The notes: generated by a model from the sequence alone, not told the origin. 64,000 nt of DNA from Paraburkholderia atlantica (GCF_009362785.1 NZ_WHNQ01000012.1:1-64000), one strand, 5' to 3'. Counted from the stretch's first letter, positions 51,237 to 60,007 are shown. A program made the numbers and translations.

Positions 51237-52701
51237 GGGGAGTACTCCGGGCGAGGCGCGCGAGCAGCGCGGCGGCCTCGTCGATCGTCAGTTGGGGCGC
51301 GACGCATTGGCCGAAACCGGGGCGCTCGTCGTCGCGTCGATAAAGGTCGTAGCGGCCGGGCGCGGCGGCGAGCAGCGTATAGGGCGCGCGATGCGCGGCC
51401 GCGCACGAGCGCGGGCAGCCGGTCAAATGCACGTCGATGCCGGCGGGTAAGCGCTCGGCGAGTTGCAGCGCGTCGGTCTTGGTGTCGGCGAGGCCCTTCG
51501 CGCAGCCGGCCGAACCGGCACAGGCGATCAGATGCGTGATGGCCTGCGCGGGATCGCAGGCGAGGCCGAGTGCGCTCAGCTTCGCGAGCACGGCGGGTAC
51601 GGCGTTGGTCGCGATGTCGGGCAGCAGCACGCTTTGCCATGGCGTTGCGTGCAGCATGCCGTTGCCGTGTTGCTGCGCGAGCGCGGCAAGGCCGTTCAGC
51701 GTGGCCGCATCGAGACGGCCGAGCGGTGGCTGGCCGCCGACGTGCCACGTGCCGTCGCCGCGCTGTGCATGCGCGCCGAGCCGCAGCGACGCGTCGGCGG
51801 GAAGGTGGCGTTGCCAGTGGCGCAGCGATGCGTCGCGCGCGAGCGGGAAATCGACGAAGCGTTGCGCGTGCTGCAGCAGCGCATCGGCGGCATGCGTGGC
51901 GAGCAGATCGCGCATGCGGGTCGCGTCGGCTGGGGCGAGGCCGAGGAACGTGTGCAGCAACGCGCGCACGAGCGCTGGCACGCGCGACGGCGGCACGGCC
52001 GCGAGCGCGCCCGTGCCGTTGGCATCGCGATGGTCGCCCGCGTTCGCGTTTTCGCCGGTCGAGTCCGGGCACCCCGCGAGGCCGAACACGAAGCGCACGC
52101 CTTCTTCGTCAGCCGACGCCGCGAGCCACACGTCGTGCGGATGATCGACTCGCGCGAGTCGTTCGCCGCCGTCGAGCAGCAGCGCGAATTTCGGCGACAA
52201 CGCGGCGAAGCGCGCATCGCTTTGCAGCAGCGTGAGCAGTTCTGCGCACAGCGGCGTCGTGTCGATCAGCGCGTGCGGATCGCGGCCGGCGGCGGGGCTG
52301 ATCATCACGTTGCGGATGTCGTCGGCGTAAGTGAGCGCGGTGGGATCGGTAGTGTGCGGGTCGTTAGCGGCGGCCGGTCCGAGTCCCGCGCCGATCAGCG
52401 CCGCGCTCAACGCAGCTTCGTGTCCGCTACGCACGCCTCGCAATTGCAGATTCGCGCGATTGGTCAACTCGGCGACGCCGCTCGCGTGCCGTGTGCTCGC
52501 ATCGGCGATCGCGTGGGCCTGCGCCGCGCACAGCACGCCGCCGGGCAGTTTGATGCGGCAGATGCCGCCGTCGCGCGCGGGCACGATGCGCAGCAACCCC
52601 GGACATGCCGGTGACCGCGGTGGCGTGACCGCGTGGGACGAAACGGGGGAAGGCGAAGCTCGATTCAAAGGGGCACCGGGTTTAGCGTCGCGCGACGGCA
52701 T
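51229..52701 (-). CDS. cobG: Precorrin-3B synthase (oxygen-dependent, CobG)
   Basis: 490 residues. The ferredoxin-like half has GICRIKLPGGVLCAAQA and ELTNRANLQLRGVR. The siroheme/4Fe-4S half has CAGSAGC (Cys-x5-Cys) and TGCPRSC (Cys-x3-Cys). CobG inserts oxygen to form the C20 hydroxyl and ring-A lactone of precorrin-3B, a step found only in the aerobic route. Start 52701 (MPSRD) has GAGG eight bases upstream; the ATG at 52749 does not. It is the first gene of the minus-strand cob operon and diverges from cobL. Confidence 0.93.
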   Translation of the reverse strand: MPSRDAKPGAPLNRASPSPVSSHAVTPPRSPACPGLLRIVPARDGGICRIKLPGGVLCAAQAHAIADASTRHASGVAELTNRANLQLRGVRSGHEAALSAALIGAGLGPAAANDPHTTDPTALTYADDIRNVMISPAAGRDPHALIDTTPLCAELLTLLQSDARFAALSPKFALLLDGGERLARVDHPHDVWLAASADEEGVRFVFGLAGCPDSTGENANAGDHRDANGTGALAAVPPSRVPALVRALLHTFLGLAPADATRMRDLLATHAADALLQHAQRFVDFPLARDASLRHWQRHLPADASLRLGAHAQRGDGTWHVGGQPPLGRLDAATLNGLAALAQQHGNGMLHATPWQSVLLPDIATNAVPAVLAKLSALGLACDPAQAITHLIACAGSAGCAKGLADTKTDALQLAERLPAGIDVHLTGCPRSCAAAHRAPYTLLAAAPGRYDLYRRDDERPGFGQCVAPQLTIDEAAALLARLARSTPHA

Positions 52702-52749
52702 GGTGGCGGCCTCGCTGCATGCTGCCCGATGAAGGCCGGCGTGAACCAT

Positions 52750-53012
52750 GCGGCCGAAAGCGCTTCGGGCTGACCGTGGGCAATGAAAGCGGCCATTATA
52801 TCTTCAGGCTGTGGCCGCAGCGGCTGTTTCCCGGCTATCGCGGGATGCCGTAGATCGTGGCGGCATGGCGCTCTGCCGCGAACCCGCGGGCCGCATGGCG
52901 GCGGTATCATGCGGACTTTCGCAACCCGTCGTGCGAGCTTGCGCGCAGCCGCATGCATGATGTGGCGCGGTGCAATCGCTCGAGAATCGACGCAACTGAT
53001 GAGGATGGACGC
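52750..53012. other. Divergent cobG-cobL control region
   Basis: 263 bases that must hold the promoters of both cobalamin operons. I looked for a cobalamin riboswitch on both strands (the B12-box region with its conserved GCC/ACTG core) and found none. GC-rich inverted segments such as CCGCGGG/CGGCGG are common here but not distinctive. Confidence 0.5.
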
Positions 53013-54236
53013 ATGCCGGCATGGCTGACCGTAGTGGGCATTGGCGACGACGGCTTCGCGGGTTTGGGGCGGCCCGCGCGTCGGGCGTTGCTGGGCGCGT
53101 CGGTCGTGTACGGCGGCGAGCGCCATCTGGCGATGCTGCCTGCGCGGCTCGCCGCGCGCCGCGCCGCGTGGCCGCGTCCGTTCGATCTCGCGCCGTTGCT
53201 GGCCGAGCGTCCGCATGCGGTGTGCGTGCTCGCGAGCGGCGACCCGATGCTGTTCGGCGTCGGCGCGACGCTCGCGCGGCAGTTGCCGGCCGGCGAATTG
53301 CGCGTGCTGCCCGCGCCGTCGTCGCTGTCGCTCGCGGCCGCGCGGCTCGGCTGGCCGTTGCAGGATGTCGCGACCGTGTCGCTGGTCGGCCGGCCGCTTG
53401 CCACGCTGAATGCGCATCTGCACGACGGCGCGCGCCTGTTCGTGCTGAGCGCGGACGGCCACACCCCGGCGGCGCTGGCGGCGTCGCTCGATGCGCGCGG
53501 TTTCGGCGCGACTCACATGACCGTGCTCGAACATCTGGGTGGTGAACGCGAACGGCGTGTCGATGGCCGTGCCGATCAATGGCCGGCCGGCGAGATGGCC
53601 GCGCTCAATCTGATCGCGCTCGACTGCCGCGCGTCGGCGCAAGCGCCGCGTCTGCCGCTGAGCTGTGGCTTACCCGACGACGTCTTTATCCACGACGGCC
53701 AGTTGACCAAGCGCGACGTGCGCGCCATCACGCTCGCGCGCCTCGCGCCCGCGCCCGGCGAGTTGTTGTGGGACGTCGGCGCGGGCAGCGGTTCGATCGG
53801 AATCGAATGGATGCGCGCGCATCCCACCTGTCGCGCGATCGCGATCGAAGCGAACGACGCGCGGCACCGCTTCATCGAACAGAATCGCGATGCTCTGGGT
53901 GTGCCCGGTCTGCAACTCGTGGCCGGCCGCGCGCCGGACGCGTTGCGGGGACTGCCCGCGCCGCACGCGGTGTTTATCGGCGGTGGCGTAACGGTGCCGG
54001 ACGTGCTCGACACCTGCTGGGCGCAACTGCGCGACGGCGGCCGGCTCGTCGCGAACGCTGTCACACTGCAAGGCGAGGCGGTGCTCGCCGCGTGGCGCGA
54101 GCAGCATGGCGGCACGCTGACACGCATCGCGCTCGCGCACGCCCAACCGCTCGGCGGCTTCGATACCTGGCGCCAGGCGTTGCCGATCACGCTGCTCGAC
54201 GTGACCAAACCTGCCAAACCGTCAGCCGATTCGTAA
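53013..54236 (+). CDS. cobL: Precorrin-6Y C5,15-methyltransferase (decarboxylating), CbiE-CbiT fusion
   Basis: 407 residues. The N-terminal CbiE tetrapyrrole methylase is seen in WLTVVGIGDDGFAGLG, YGGERHLAMLP and LASGDPMLFGVGATLA. The C-terminal CbiT class I methyltransferase is seen in TKRDVRAITLARLAPAPGELLWDVGAGSGSIGIEWM and IGGGVT. Together they methylate C5 and C15 and remove the C12 acetate carboxyl. GAGGATGG lies before the ATG at 53013. It heads the plus-strand operon cobL-cbiD-cobK-cobM. Confidence 0.95.
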   Translation: MPAWLTVVGIGDDGFAGLGRPARRALLGASVVYGGERHLAMLPARLAARRAAWPRPFDLAPLLAERPHAVCVLASGDPMLFGVGATLARQLPAGELRVLPAPSSLSLAAARLGWPLQDVATVSLVGRPLATLNAHLHDGARLFVLSADGHTPAALAASLDARGFGATHMTVLEHLGGERERRVDGRADQWPAGEMAALNLIALDCRASAQAPRLPLSCGLPDDVFIHDGQLTKRDVRAITLARLAPAPGELLWDVGAGSGSIGIEWMRAHPTCRAIAIEANDARHRFIEQNRDALGVPGLQLVAGRAPDALRGLPAPHAVFIGGGVTVPDVLDTCWAQLRDGGRLVANAVTLQGEAVLAAWREQHGGTLTRIALAHAQPLGGFDTWRQALPITLLDVTKPAKPSADS

Positions 54237-55336
54237 TGCGCGACGAAACCCCCGAACAACCGGCGCCGCTGCGCAGCGGCTATACGACCGGCAGTTGCGC
54301 GACCGCGACTTCGCTGGCGGCCGCGCGTTTGCTGCTGGCGGGCGAGGTCAGCGAGGTCGCCGAGATCGTGCTGCCGAAGGGCCAGCATGTGCCGATGCGG
54401 CTCACGTTCTGCCGTTTTGCCGAGATGGACGGCGAGCGGATCGCCGAAGCCGGCACGATCAAGGATGCCGGCGATGATCCCGACGTCACGCACGGCGCGC
54501 TGGTGTTCGCGCGCGTGCGCCTCGTGGCCGAGTCCGGTGTGATCTTTCGCGCCGGGCCGGGCGTCGGCACGGTCACGCGCGCTGGGCTCACGTTGCCGGT
54601 CGGCGAACCGGCGATCAATCCGGTCCCGCGCCAGATGATGACGCAGCACCTCGACGAACTCGCCGCGCGCCATGCGTATCGCGGCGGCTTCGAAGTGACG
54701 ATCGGCGTGGAAGGCGGCGAAGCGCTCGCGCTGAAAACGATGAACCCGCGGCTCGGCATCGTCGGCGGACTGTCGATACTCGGCACCACCGGCATCGTGC
54801 GGCCGTTTTCGTGCTCGGCGTATATCGCGTCGATCCATCAGGGCATCGACGTTGCGCGCGCGAACGGCTATATGCATGTGGCGGCCTGCACCGGCAACGC
54901 GAGCGAGGACGCGATGCGCGCGCACTACGGCCTGCCCGATATCGCGCTGATCGAAATGGGCGATTTTGTCGGCGCGGTGCTCAAGCATGTGAAGCGCGCG
55001 CCGGTCGAGCGTCTGAGCATTTGCGGCGGCTTCGGCAAGCTCAGCAAGCTCGCGGCCGGCCATCTCGATCTGCATAGCCGCAACTCCAGCATCGATCTCG
55101 AACAGCTTGCCGGCTGGGCCGCCGAGCATGGCGCCGACGCCGCGCTGCAAGCGGCGATGCGCGCGGCCAACACGAGCCAGCAGGCGCTCGTTCTCGCGCA
55201 CGCGCAACAGGTGCCGCTCGGCGATATCGTCTGTCAGCACGCGTTGGCCGTTGCACGCGATATCGTGCCGCCGCAGGTCAGCGTCGAAATCTTCGCGATC
55301 GACCGGCAGGGCAACTTCGTCGGAGTCGCCCGATGA
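54236..55336 (+). CDS. cbiD: Cobalt-precorrin-5B C1-methyltransferase (CbiD)
   Basis: 366 residues. LRSGYTTGSCATATSLAAARLLL is the CbiD signature, followed by DPDVTHGALVFARV, GVGTVTRAGLTLPVGEPAINPVPR and GGFGKLSKLAAGHLDLHS. CbiD methylates C1 and is the usual replacement for CobF. Its start overlaps the cobL stop (TAATG), and its end overlaps cobK (ATGA). No cobF-like gene is in the window, so this enzyme most likely serves a route that begins aerobically with CobG. Confidence 0.95.
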   Translation: MRDETPEQPAPLRSGYTTGSCATATSLAAARLLLAGEVSEVAEIVLPKGQHVPMRLTFCRFAEMDGERIAEAGTIKDAGDDPDVTHGALVFARVRLVAESGVIFRAGPGVGTVTRAGLTLPVGEPAINPVPRQMMTQHLDELAARHAYRGGFEVTIGVEGGEALALKTMNPRLGIVGGLSILGTTGIVRPFSCSAYIASIHQGIDVARANGYMHVAACTGNASEDAMRAHYGLPDIALIEMGDFVGAVLKHVKRAPVERLSICGGFGKLSKLAAGHLDLHSRNSSIDLEQLAGWAAEHGADAALQAAMRAANTSQQALVLAHAQQVPLGDIVCQHALAVARDIVPPQVSVEIFAIDRQGNFVGVAR

Positions 55337-56073
55337 CGCGCGTCCTGCTGCTCGGCGGCACCGGCGACGCGCTGAAGATCGCGCGCCAGCTCGGTGCCGC
55401 GCATGTGTACAGTCTCGCGGGACTCGGCAAGGTGCCCGACGACTTGAAGTGCGCGGTGCGCGTCGGCGGTTTCGGCGGCAGCGAGGGTCTGGCGCGTTAC
55501 CTCGCGAGCGAAGCGATCGGCCTCGTGATCGACGCGACGCATCCGTACGCGGCGCGGATCAGCGCGAATGCCGTAGAGGCGTGTCGCGTCGCGAAGGTGC
55601 CGTGCTGGGCACTGCGGCGTCCGGCGTGGCAGCCGCAAGCCGGCGACGACTGGCGCATGGTCGATGACTGGAACGGACTGATCGACGCGCTCGCGGCGTT
55701 CAGGCGGCCGCTATTCACGCTAGGACGCGAACCGCTCGCGCATCTCGACGAGATTCCGCCGTATCAATTCTGGACCGTGCGCGTGCTCGATTCGCATCCG
55801 GACACCGCGCGCGCGCGCATTCTCGCGGCGCGCGGACCCTTCACGCTCGACGGCGAACGCGCGCTGTTCGCGCTGCAGGGGTTCGACGTCGTCGTCAGCA
55901 AGAACAGCGGCGGCGCCGCGACCGAGGCCAAGCTCGAAGTTGCGCGCGAACGCGGCTTGCCGGTGATCATGCTGCGACGGCCGGTGTTGCCCGACGTCGA
56001 TCGCGAGTTCGCCGGCGTTGCCGATCTTCTCGATGCGTTGCCCCCGCAGGCACATGCGGATTCGGCTCAGTGA
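55333..56073 (+). CDS. cobK: Precorrin-6A/cobalt-precorrin-6A reductase
   Basis: 246 residues. VLLLGGTGDALKIARQLG, VIDATHPYAARISANAVEAC, PCWALRRPAWQP and VVSKNSGGAATEAKLEVARERGLPVIMLRRP are the CobK/CbiJ blocks. It reduces the corrin macrocycle with NADPH. Start overlaps cbiD by four bases; cobM follows after 19 bases. Confidence 0.95.
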   Translation: MTRVLLLGGTGDALKIARQLGAAHVYSLAGLGKVPDDLKCAVRVGGFGGSEGLARYLASEAIGLVIDATHPYAARISANAVEACRVAKVPCWALRRPAWQPQAGDDWRMVDDWNGLIDALAAFRRPLFTLGREPLAHLDEIPPYQFWTVRVLDSHPDTARARILAARGPFTLDGERALFALQGFDVVVSKNSGGAATEAKLEVARERGLPVIMLRRPVLPDVDREFAGVADLLDALPPQAHADSAQ

Positions 56074-56092
56074 GCAATAACTGGAGTACTGA

Positions 56093-56821
56093 ATGACAGT
56101 GTTTTTTATCGGCGCGGGCCCGGGCGACCCCGAACTGATCACGGTGAAAGGGCAGCGTCTCGTGCGCAGTTGTCCGGTGATTCTGTATGCGGGGTCGCTG
56201 GTGCCGGCGGCGGTGCTCGAAGGTCATAGCGCCGAACAGGTGATCAACACCGCCGAACTGGATCTCGACCAGATCGTCGCGCTGCTTGCGGCGGCGCACG
56301 CGAAGGGCCAGCATGTCGCGCGCCTGCATTCGGGCGATCCGTCGCTGTACGGTGCGATCGGCGAGCAGATCCGCCGCTTGCGCGAGTTGGACATTCCTTA
56401 CGAAATCGTACCCGGCGTGACCGCGACGGCCGCCTGCGCGGCGGCGCTCGGCTGCGAGCTGACGCTGCCCGGCGTGTCGCAGACGCTGATCCTCACGCGC
56501 TACGCGAGCAAGACGTCGATGCCCGAAGGCGAGCAGCTGGCCGATCTCGCGCGGCATCGCGCGACGCTGGCGATTCACCTCGGCGTGCGGCATCTCGCAC
56601 GCATCGTCGATGAATTACGGCCGCATTACGGCGGCACGTGTCCGATTGCGGTGATCTATCGCGCGAGCTGGCCCGACGAGGAAAAGATCACCGGCACGCT
56701 CGACGATATCGTCGCGAAAGTGCAGGGCAGCGCGATCGAGCGCACCGCGCTGATTCTGGTCGGTCAGGTGCTGGCCGCCGAAGGATTCGCTGATTCGACG
56801 CTGTATGGGAACGGCAGTTGA
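56093..56821 (+). CDS. cobM: Precorrin-4 C11-methyltransferase
   Basis: 242 residues. The tetrapyrrole methylase fold shows in VFFIGAGPGDPELITVKGQRLV, VILYAGSLVP, LHSGDPSLYGAIGEQIRRL, VPGVTATAACAAALGCELTLPGVSQTLILTR and VIYRASWPDE. It methylates C11. Last gene of the plus-strand cob operon. GGAGT lies before the ATG. No terminator is obvious after the stop. Confidence 0.96.
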   Translation: MTVFFIGAGPGDPELITVKGQRLVRSCPVILYAGSLVPAAVLEGHSAEQVINTAELDLDQIVALLAAAHAKGQHVARLHSGDPSLYGAIGEQIRRLRELDIPYEIVPGVTATAACAAALGCELTLPGVSQTLILTRYASKTSMPEGEQLADLARHRATLAIHLGVRHLARIVDELRPHYGGTCPIAVIYRASWPDEEKITGTLDDIVAKVQGSAIERTALILVGQVLAAEGFADSTLYGNGS

Positions 56822-56936
56822 CGCTGCCGTAAAAGCCTTTCGGGTGTCGGAAAGCGGCGTGGGTCGTCGATCATAATGTGACGCAGCGCGCGAGCCCGGC
56901 CCCCTGGTCCCTGGCAAAACGCGAAAGCGCGAAGCA

Positions 56937-57181
56937 GTGAAAGCGCGAAATTTCTCGCGTGCGTTTCGCGATTTCACAGGTGTATCGCCGAGCGAATTCA
57001 GGATGCGGCAGCGGCATCTGGTGGCGAATCCGGCGGCTTCGGCGCGAGCGCGGCGCACGGCGCAAGCGCGCATCGCGCAGCGTGACGAATACGCTGAAAA
57101 CCAAAACGCCCCCGCATTACCATCGTCGAAGTCGCCGAACTCGCGCCGCTCGACGTGCTATGCGTTCGCCATGACGGCCCG
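56937..57181 (+). pseudogene. Remnant of an AraC-GyrI-type regulator
   Basis: Two pieces of one regulator in different frames. Frame one (56937-57020) reads RNFSRAFRDFTGVSPSEFRMRQR, the second helix-turn-helix of AraC proteins. Frame three (57116-57181) reads ITIVEVAELAPLDVLCVRHDGP, the first strands of a GyrI-like ligand domain. The N-terminal helix-turn-helix, most of the ligand domain and an intact frame are missing. The remnant ends where the MFS remnant on the other strand begins. Confidence 0.75.
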
Positions 57182-57322
57182 GTCGCGACGCAGGTCGCCG
57201 AGTTGCGAAACGACCCGCGGCATCGCGGTCGACACGATGGTCGCTTCGATCGCGACCATCGCCATCGAGGCCATCACGGCGGCGATCACGAGCGGGCGTG
57301 AAGATTGAGTATTGCGCGACAT
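57158..57322 (-). pseudogene. N-terminal remnant of a DHA2-type MFS transporter
   Basis: 54 residues, MSRNTQSSRPLVIAAVMASM then AMVAIEATIVSTAMPRVVSQLGD, match only the first membrane helix and DHA2 motif of a drug exporter. Similarity stops at about 57194 and a stop follows at 57158. The missing remainder, and the facing AraC-GyrI remnant, suggest one deletion removed the 3' ends of two convergent genes. Confidence 0.75.
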
Positions 57323-57527
57323 GAAGGGCGTAGTATCGGTATGTCGACTGCGTCGCCGGCCCGGAGGAGGCCTTGCTGCGGCACATCGGCGCGGCCGCGC
57401 ATGACGGCCGCCCAGGAGTATGCACCTTGCGCGGAATGCGTGCTCGCGCCCGCGCAGCCGGCCAGCCGGCCGGTATGGGCACGAGCGTTGCGTATTCGGA
57501 TTTCCCTTTGACACACGGAGGACAATC

Positions 57528-57803
57528 ATGAGGATCGAATTCACCGGACGGCGGGAAGTGGTGGCTGCTGCGCGCGTCGCCTACGAGGCCAATGTGGACG
57601 GGAAGGACGTATGGTGCAGCGTGTCGCTCGACGCGCTCAATGACCATTTTGGCAACGGCAGTCTCGGCAACGGCGCCCCGTCCGCTCATGATCTGGTGGG
57701 AACGTTCGAGGCGAACCGCGCCCGCATTGAAAATGCTACGCGGCGGGTGCTCGAACGAAACGGGGGACGGTCCGTGGAACTCGAGACGCGCGACTTCGAT
57801 TGA
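57528..57803 (+). CDS. DUF1488 family protein
   Basis: 91 residues: MRIEFTGRREVVAAARVAYEANVDGKDVWCSVSLDALNDHFG, then a C-terminal helix (AHDLVGTFEANRARIENATRRVLER). This matches the small DUF1488 proteins common in Burkholderiales. Function unknown; soluble, no signal peptide. ACGGAGGAC lies just before the ATG at 57528. It stands alone between the gene scar and a strongly structured non-coding stretch. Confidence 0.8.
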   Translation: MRIEFTGRREVVAAARVAYEANVDGKDVWCSVSLDALNDHFGNGSLGNGAPSAHDLVGTFEANRARIENATRRVLERNGGRSVELETRDFD

Positions 57804-57838
57804 GCAGCCCGCTTGCTCGTATCGGGTCAACAGATTCG

Positions 57839-57871
57839 CGCCGCGGTGGAAAGGACTCTTCCACCGCGGCG
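57839..57871. repeat. 13-base perfect inverted repeat
   Basis: CGCCGCGGTGGAA and TTCCACCGCGGCG flank a seven-base loop, AGGACTC. No T-run follows, so it is an RNA stem or a protein-binding dyad rather than a classical terminator. Confidence 0.85.
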
Positions 57872-57944
57872 ACTATATCCGCGCCGCCGGCGCGGCTACA
57901 GTATCGACGCACACATTGCTTCATGCGTGTGAGCGAGAGAGTTG

Positions 57945-57975
57945 GACCCGGCTGCCGGCAGCCGGGTCTTTTTTT
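57945..57975 (+). terminator. Strong Rho-independent terminator
   Basis: GACCCGGCTGCC/GGCAGCCGGGTC is a perfect palindromic stem followed by seven T. It lies 142 bases after the DUF1488 stop and 149 bases before the carbonic anhydrase start. Confidence 0.93.
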
Positions 57976-58123
57976 ATGGCGCGTCCAGGCACACCATTAT
58001 CAGGCTGGCAATTCGCCGCTGGAGCGTCCGACGATTAGCACGGTGATTCGCGCGACGATTGAAAGGCTGCGGTATAGTCGCGGCAAACTTTAAATCCGTC
58101 TCTTCGATTCTCTGGAGAAAATC

Positions 58124-58759
58124 GTGCAGGAAATCATCGAAGGTCTGATCCGCTTTCAACGCGAGGTCTTTCCACAGCAAAGCGCGCTCTTCAAGCGTTT
58201 ATCGACCGCGCAAAATCCCAGCACGCTCTTCGTGACCTGTTCGGACAGCCGTGTGGTGCCGGAACTGCTGACGCAGACCGAGCCGGGATCGCTGTTCGTG
58301 ATCCGCAACGCGGGCAACATCGTGCCGTCGTACGGTCCGGAGCCGGGCGGCGTGTCGGCGACCGTCGAATATGCGATCGCCGTGCTCGGCGTGACCGACA
58401 TCGTGATCTGCGGCCATTCGAACTGCGGCGCGATGACGGCGATCTCGTCCTGCACGAATCTGGAGCACATGCCGGCGGTAGCGAGCTGGCTGCGTCACGC
58501 GGATGCGGCTAAAGCGATCAACGCGTCGCGTCACTATTGCTCGGATGCGGAGCGTCTCGCGGCGCTGGTCAAGGACAACGTGATCGCGCAGCTTGCCAAT
58601 ATCCGCACGCATCCGTCGGTGGCGGTCGGGCTCGTGAACAAGACGCTGCGGCTGCATGGCTGGATCTTCAATATCGAAAGCGGCGAAATGCTCGCGCTCG
58701 ATGGGCAGACCGGTAATTTTTTGCCGCTTGCGGACAATCCGGAAATTTATGCGGGATGA
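58124..58759 (+). CDS. Beta-class carbonic anhydrase
   Basis: 211 residues. Zinc and active-site residues are visible: Cys and Asp/Arg in VTCSDSRVVPE, and His and Cys in ICGHSNCGAM. SLFVIRNAGNIVPSYGPEPGGVSATVEYAI is also typical. It interconverts CO2 and bicarbonate in the cytoplasm. The start is a GTG with CTGGAGA 8 bases upstream. It is transcribed on its own, bounded by a terminator upstream and a hairpin 73 bases downstream. Confidence 0.95.
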   Translation: MQEIIEGLIRFQREVFPQQSALFKRLSTAQNPSTLFVTCSDSRVVPELLTQTEPGSLFVIRNAGNIVPSYGPEPGGVSATVEYAIAVLGVTDIVICGHSNCGAMTAISSCTNLEHMPAVASWLRHADAAKAINASRHYCSDAERLAALVKDNVIAQLANIRTHPSVAVGLVNKTLRLHGWIFNIESGEMLALDGQTGNFLPLADNPEIYAG

Positions 58760-59107
58760 AGCGGCATTTAAGGCGGGCTTTTTGTTTGAGAAATTAACTG
58801 CCCGAACTTGCTAAAAGGCTTGCATAAAACGAACGCGGCGCAACGGATTTTTCCGCTGCGCCGCGTTTGCTTTTTGGAGTTGGCCGGCGCTTGCGGCGCG
58901 GCTTTGATCCCACTGCGCCGCCCGGCGCATCGTTCATCATCACCGCGCGCGTGTTCTGCAATGAACCGTTACCGCTGCAGCCCGGCTCGTTCATCGGCGC
59001 CCAGAAGACGATGCGCGGGTCGAGTGGGTCGCGCGGCGTAAGCGCGAGAGCGCGCGCGAGCGCGGGCATAATCCTGTTTCCCATCAATCACGTTCACCGA
59101 ACCGTCC
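58760..59107. other. Gene-less stretch between carbonic anhydrase and DMT permease
   Basis: 348 bases. It contains a strong hairpin terminator (58832-58875). A 97-codon open frame on the minus strand (58794-59087) has no ribosome binding site or recognisable protein pattern and runs through the hairpin, so I do not call it. Nothing else stands out. Confidence 0.5.
58832..58875 (+). terminator. Terminator hairpin after the carbonic anhydrase gene
   Basis: AACGCGGCGCA/TGCGCCGCGTT is an 11-base perfect stem with an inner CGG/CCG pairing around ATTTTT. It is followed by TGCTTTTT. Confidence 0.8.
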
Positions 59108-60007
59108 ATGCCGCCTGTCGCCGCTGTCCGCCCGAGCGCCGTACCGTTGCGCAGCGTCGCGCTGATCCTCGTGTCGATGCTTTGCTTCGCGCTCGTCGAT
59201 GCGTTGGCGAAATCGCTCGCGCTTGCCTATCCGGCCAACGAGGTCACGTTCTTCCGCATGCTGTTCGGTCTGTTCCCGGCCGTCGCGATGTGCCTGCGCG
59301 GCAAACCGCTCGCCACGCGCTTGCGGCAACTGGACGTGCGCGGGCAGACCGTGCGCGCGCTGACGCTGCTCGGCTCATCGGGTCTGTTCTTTGCCGGGTT
59401 GCCGTATATGCCGCTCAGCGAGGCGGTCGCGATCGTCTATTCGGAGACCTTGCTCGTGATCGTGCTGGCGCCACTGCTGTTGCACGAAACGCTGAAGCCG
59501 CGCGACGCGCTGGCCGCGGCGGTCGGTTTCGCCGGCATGCTGCTGGTGGTGCGTCCGGACGGCTCGCATTCCAGCTGGCTCGGCCCGGCGCTGCTGATCG
59601 CGAGTGCGTTGTGCGGTGCTCTGTCGATCATCCAGATCAAGCGCATCAAGGCCAGCGACGATTCGGGGACGACGGTGCTGTACTTCACGCTGGTCGGCAC
59701 TGCGGTGATGGGCGCCTCGCTGATCTTCGCGTGGCGCACACCGTCGTTCGACGCGCTCGCGATCATGGCGCTGCTCGGCGCGCTCGCGACGGCGGGACAG
59801 TTGCTGATGACGATGGCGTTTCGCGATGCCGATGCGGGCGCGCTCGCGCCGTACAACTACACGAGCATCGTGTGGGCCGCGCTGTTCGGCTACCTGGTGT
59901 GGGGCGAGACGATCGGTGGGATATCGATGCTCGGTATCGCGTTGATCGTCGGCAGTTCGGTTGCCGTCGCGATGCGCCGCAAGCCTGAAGAGGGGCCGCT
60001 CGTCTGA
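59108..60007 (+). CDS. DMT superfamily (EamA) permease
   Basis: 299 residues with ten hydrophobic helices in two EamA repeats (about 12-145 and 158-290). RSVALILVSMLCFALVDALAKSLA opens the first; the repeat ends are marked by SEAVAIVYSETLLVIVLAPLLLHETLKPRDALAAAVGFAGMLLVV and APYNYTSIVWAALFGYLVWGETIGGISMLGIALIVGSS. These carriers usually export amino acids, nucleobases or other metabolites. Substrate unknown. The stop is followed by 228 bases of leader for the next gene. Confidence 0.9.
   Translation: MPPVAAVRPSAVPLRSVALILVSMLCFALVDALAKSLALAYPANEVTFFRMLFGLFPAVAMCLRGKPLATRLRQLDVRGQTVRALTLLGSSGLFFAGLPYMPLSEAVAIVYSETLLVIVLAPLLLHETLKPRDALAAAVGFAGMLLVVRPDGSHSSWLGPALLIASALCGALSIIQIKRIKASDDSGTTVLYFTLVGTAVMGASLIFAWRTPSFDALAIMALLGALATAGQLLMTMAFRDADAGALAPYNYTSIVWAALFGYLVWGETIGGISMLGIALIVGSSVAVAMRRKPEEGPLV

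Larger units (their letters stand above)
57804..58123 (+). other. Structured gene-less stretch between DUF1488 and carbonic anhydrase genes
   Basis: 320 bases without a gene. It holds three hairpins in a row: a 13-base perfect inverted repeat (57839-57871), CCGCGCC/GGCGCGG (57879-57895), a small CACAC/GTGTG hairpin (about 57911-57931), and a terminator (57945-57975). It could be a long 3' UTR or a small RNA. The right end is the carbonic anhydrase leader with CTGGAGAA before its GTG. Confidence 0.55.

Noticed and set aside
49854..51539. 561-codon plus-strand frame over cobI/cobH/cobG
   Set aside because: Antisense to three certain cobalamin genes.
52750..53012. Cobalamin riboswitch upstream of the cob operons
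   Set aside because: No B12-box or conserved core could be found on either strand by eye; a covariance-model search would settle it.
53576..55240. 554-codon minus-strand frame over cobL/cbiD
   Set aside because: Antisense to conserved enzymes with overlapping, translationally coupled starts.
58794..59087. 97-codon minus-strand frame between the carbonic anhydrase and DMT genes
   Set aside because: Runs through a strong terminator hairpin, lacks a ribosome binding site and resembles no family.
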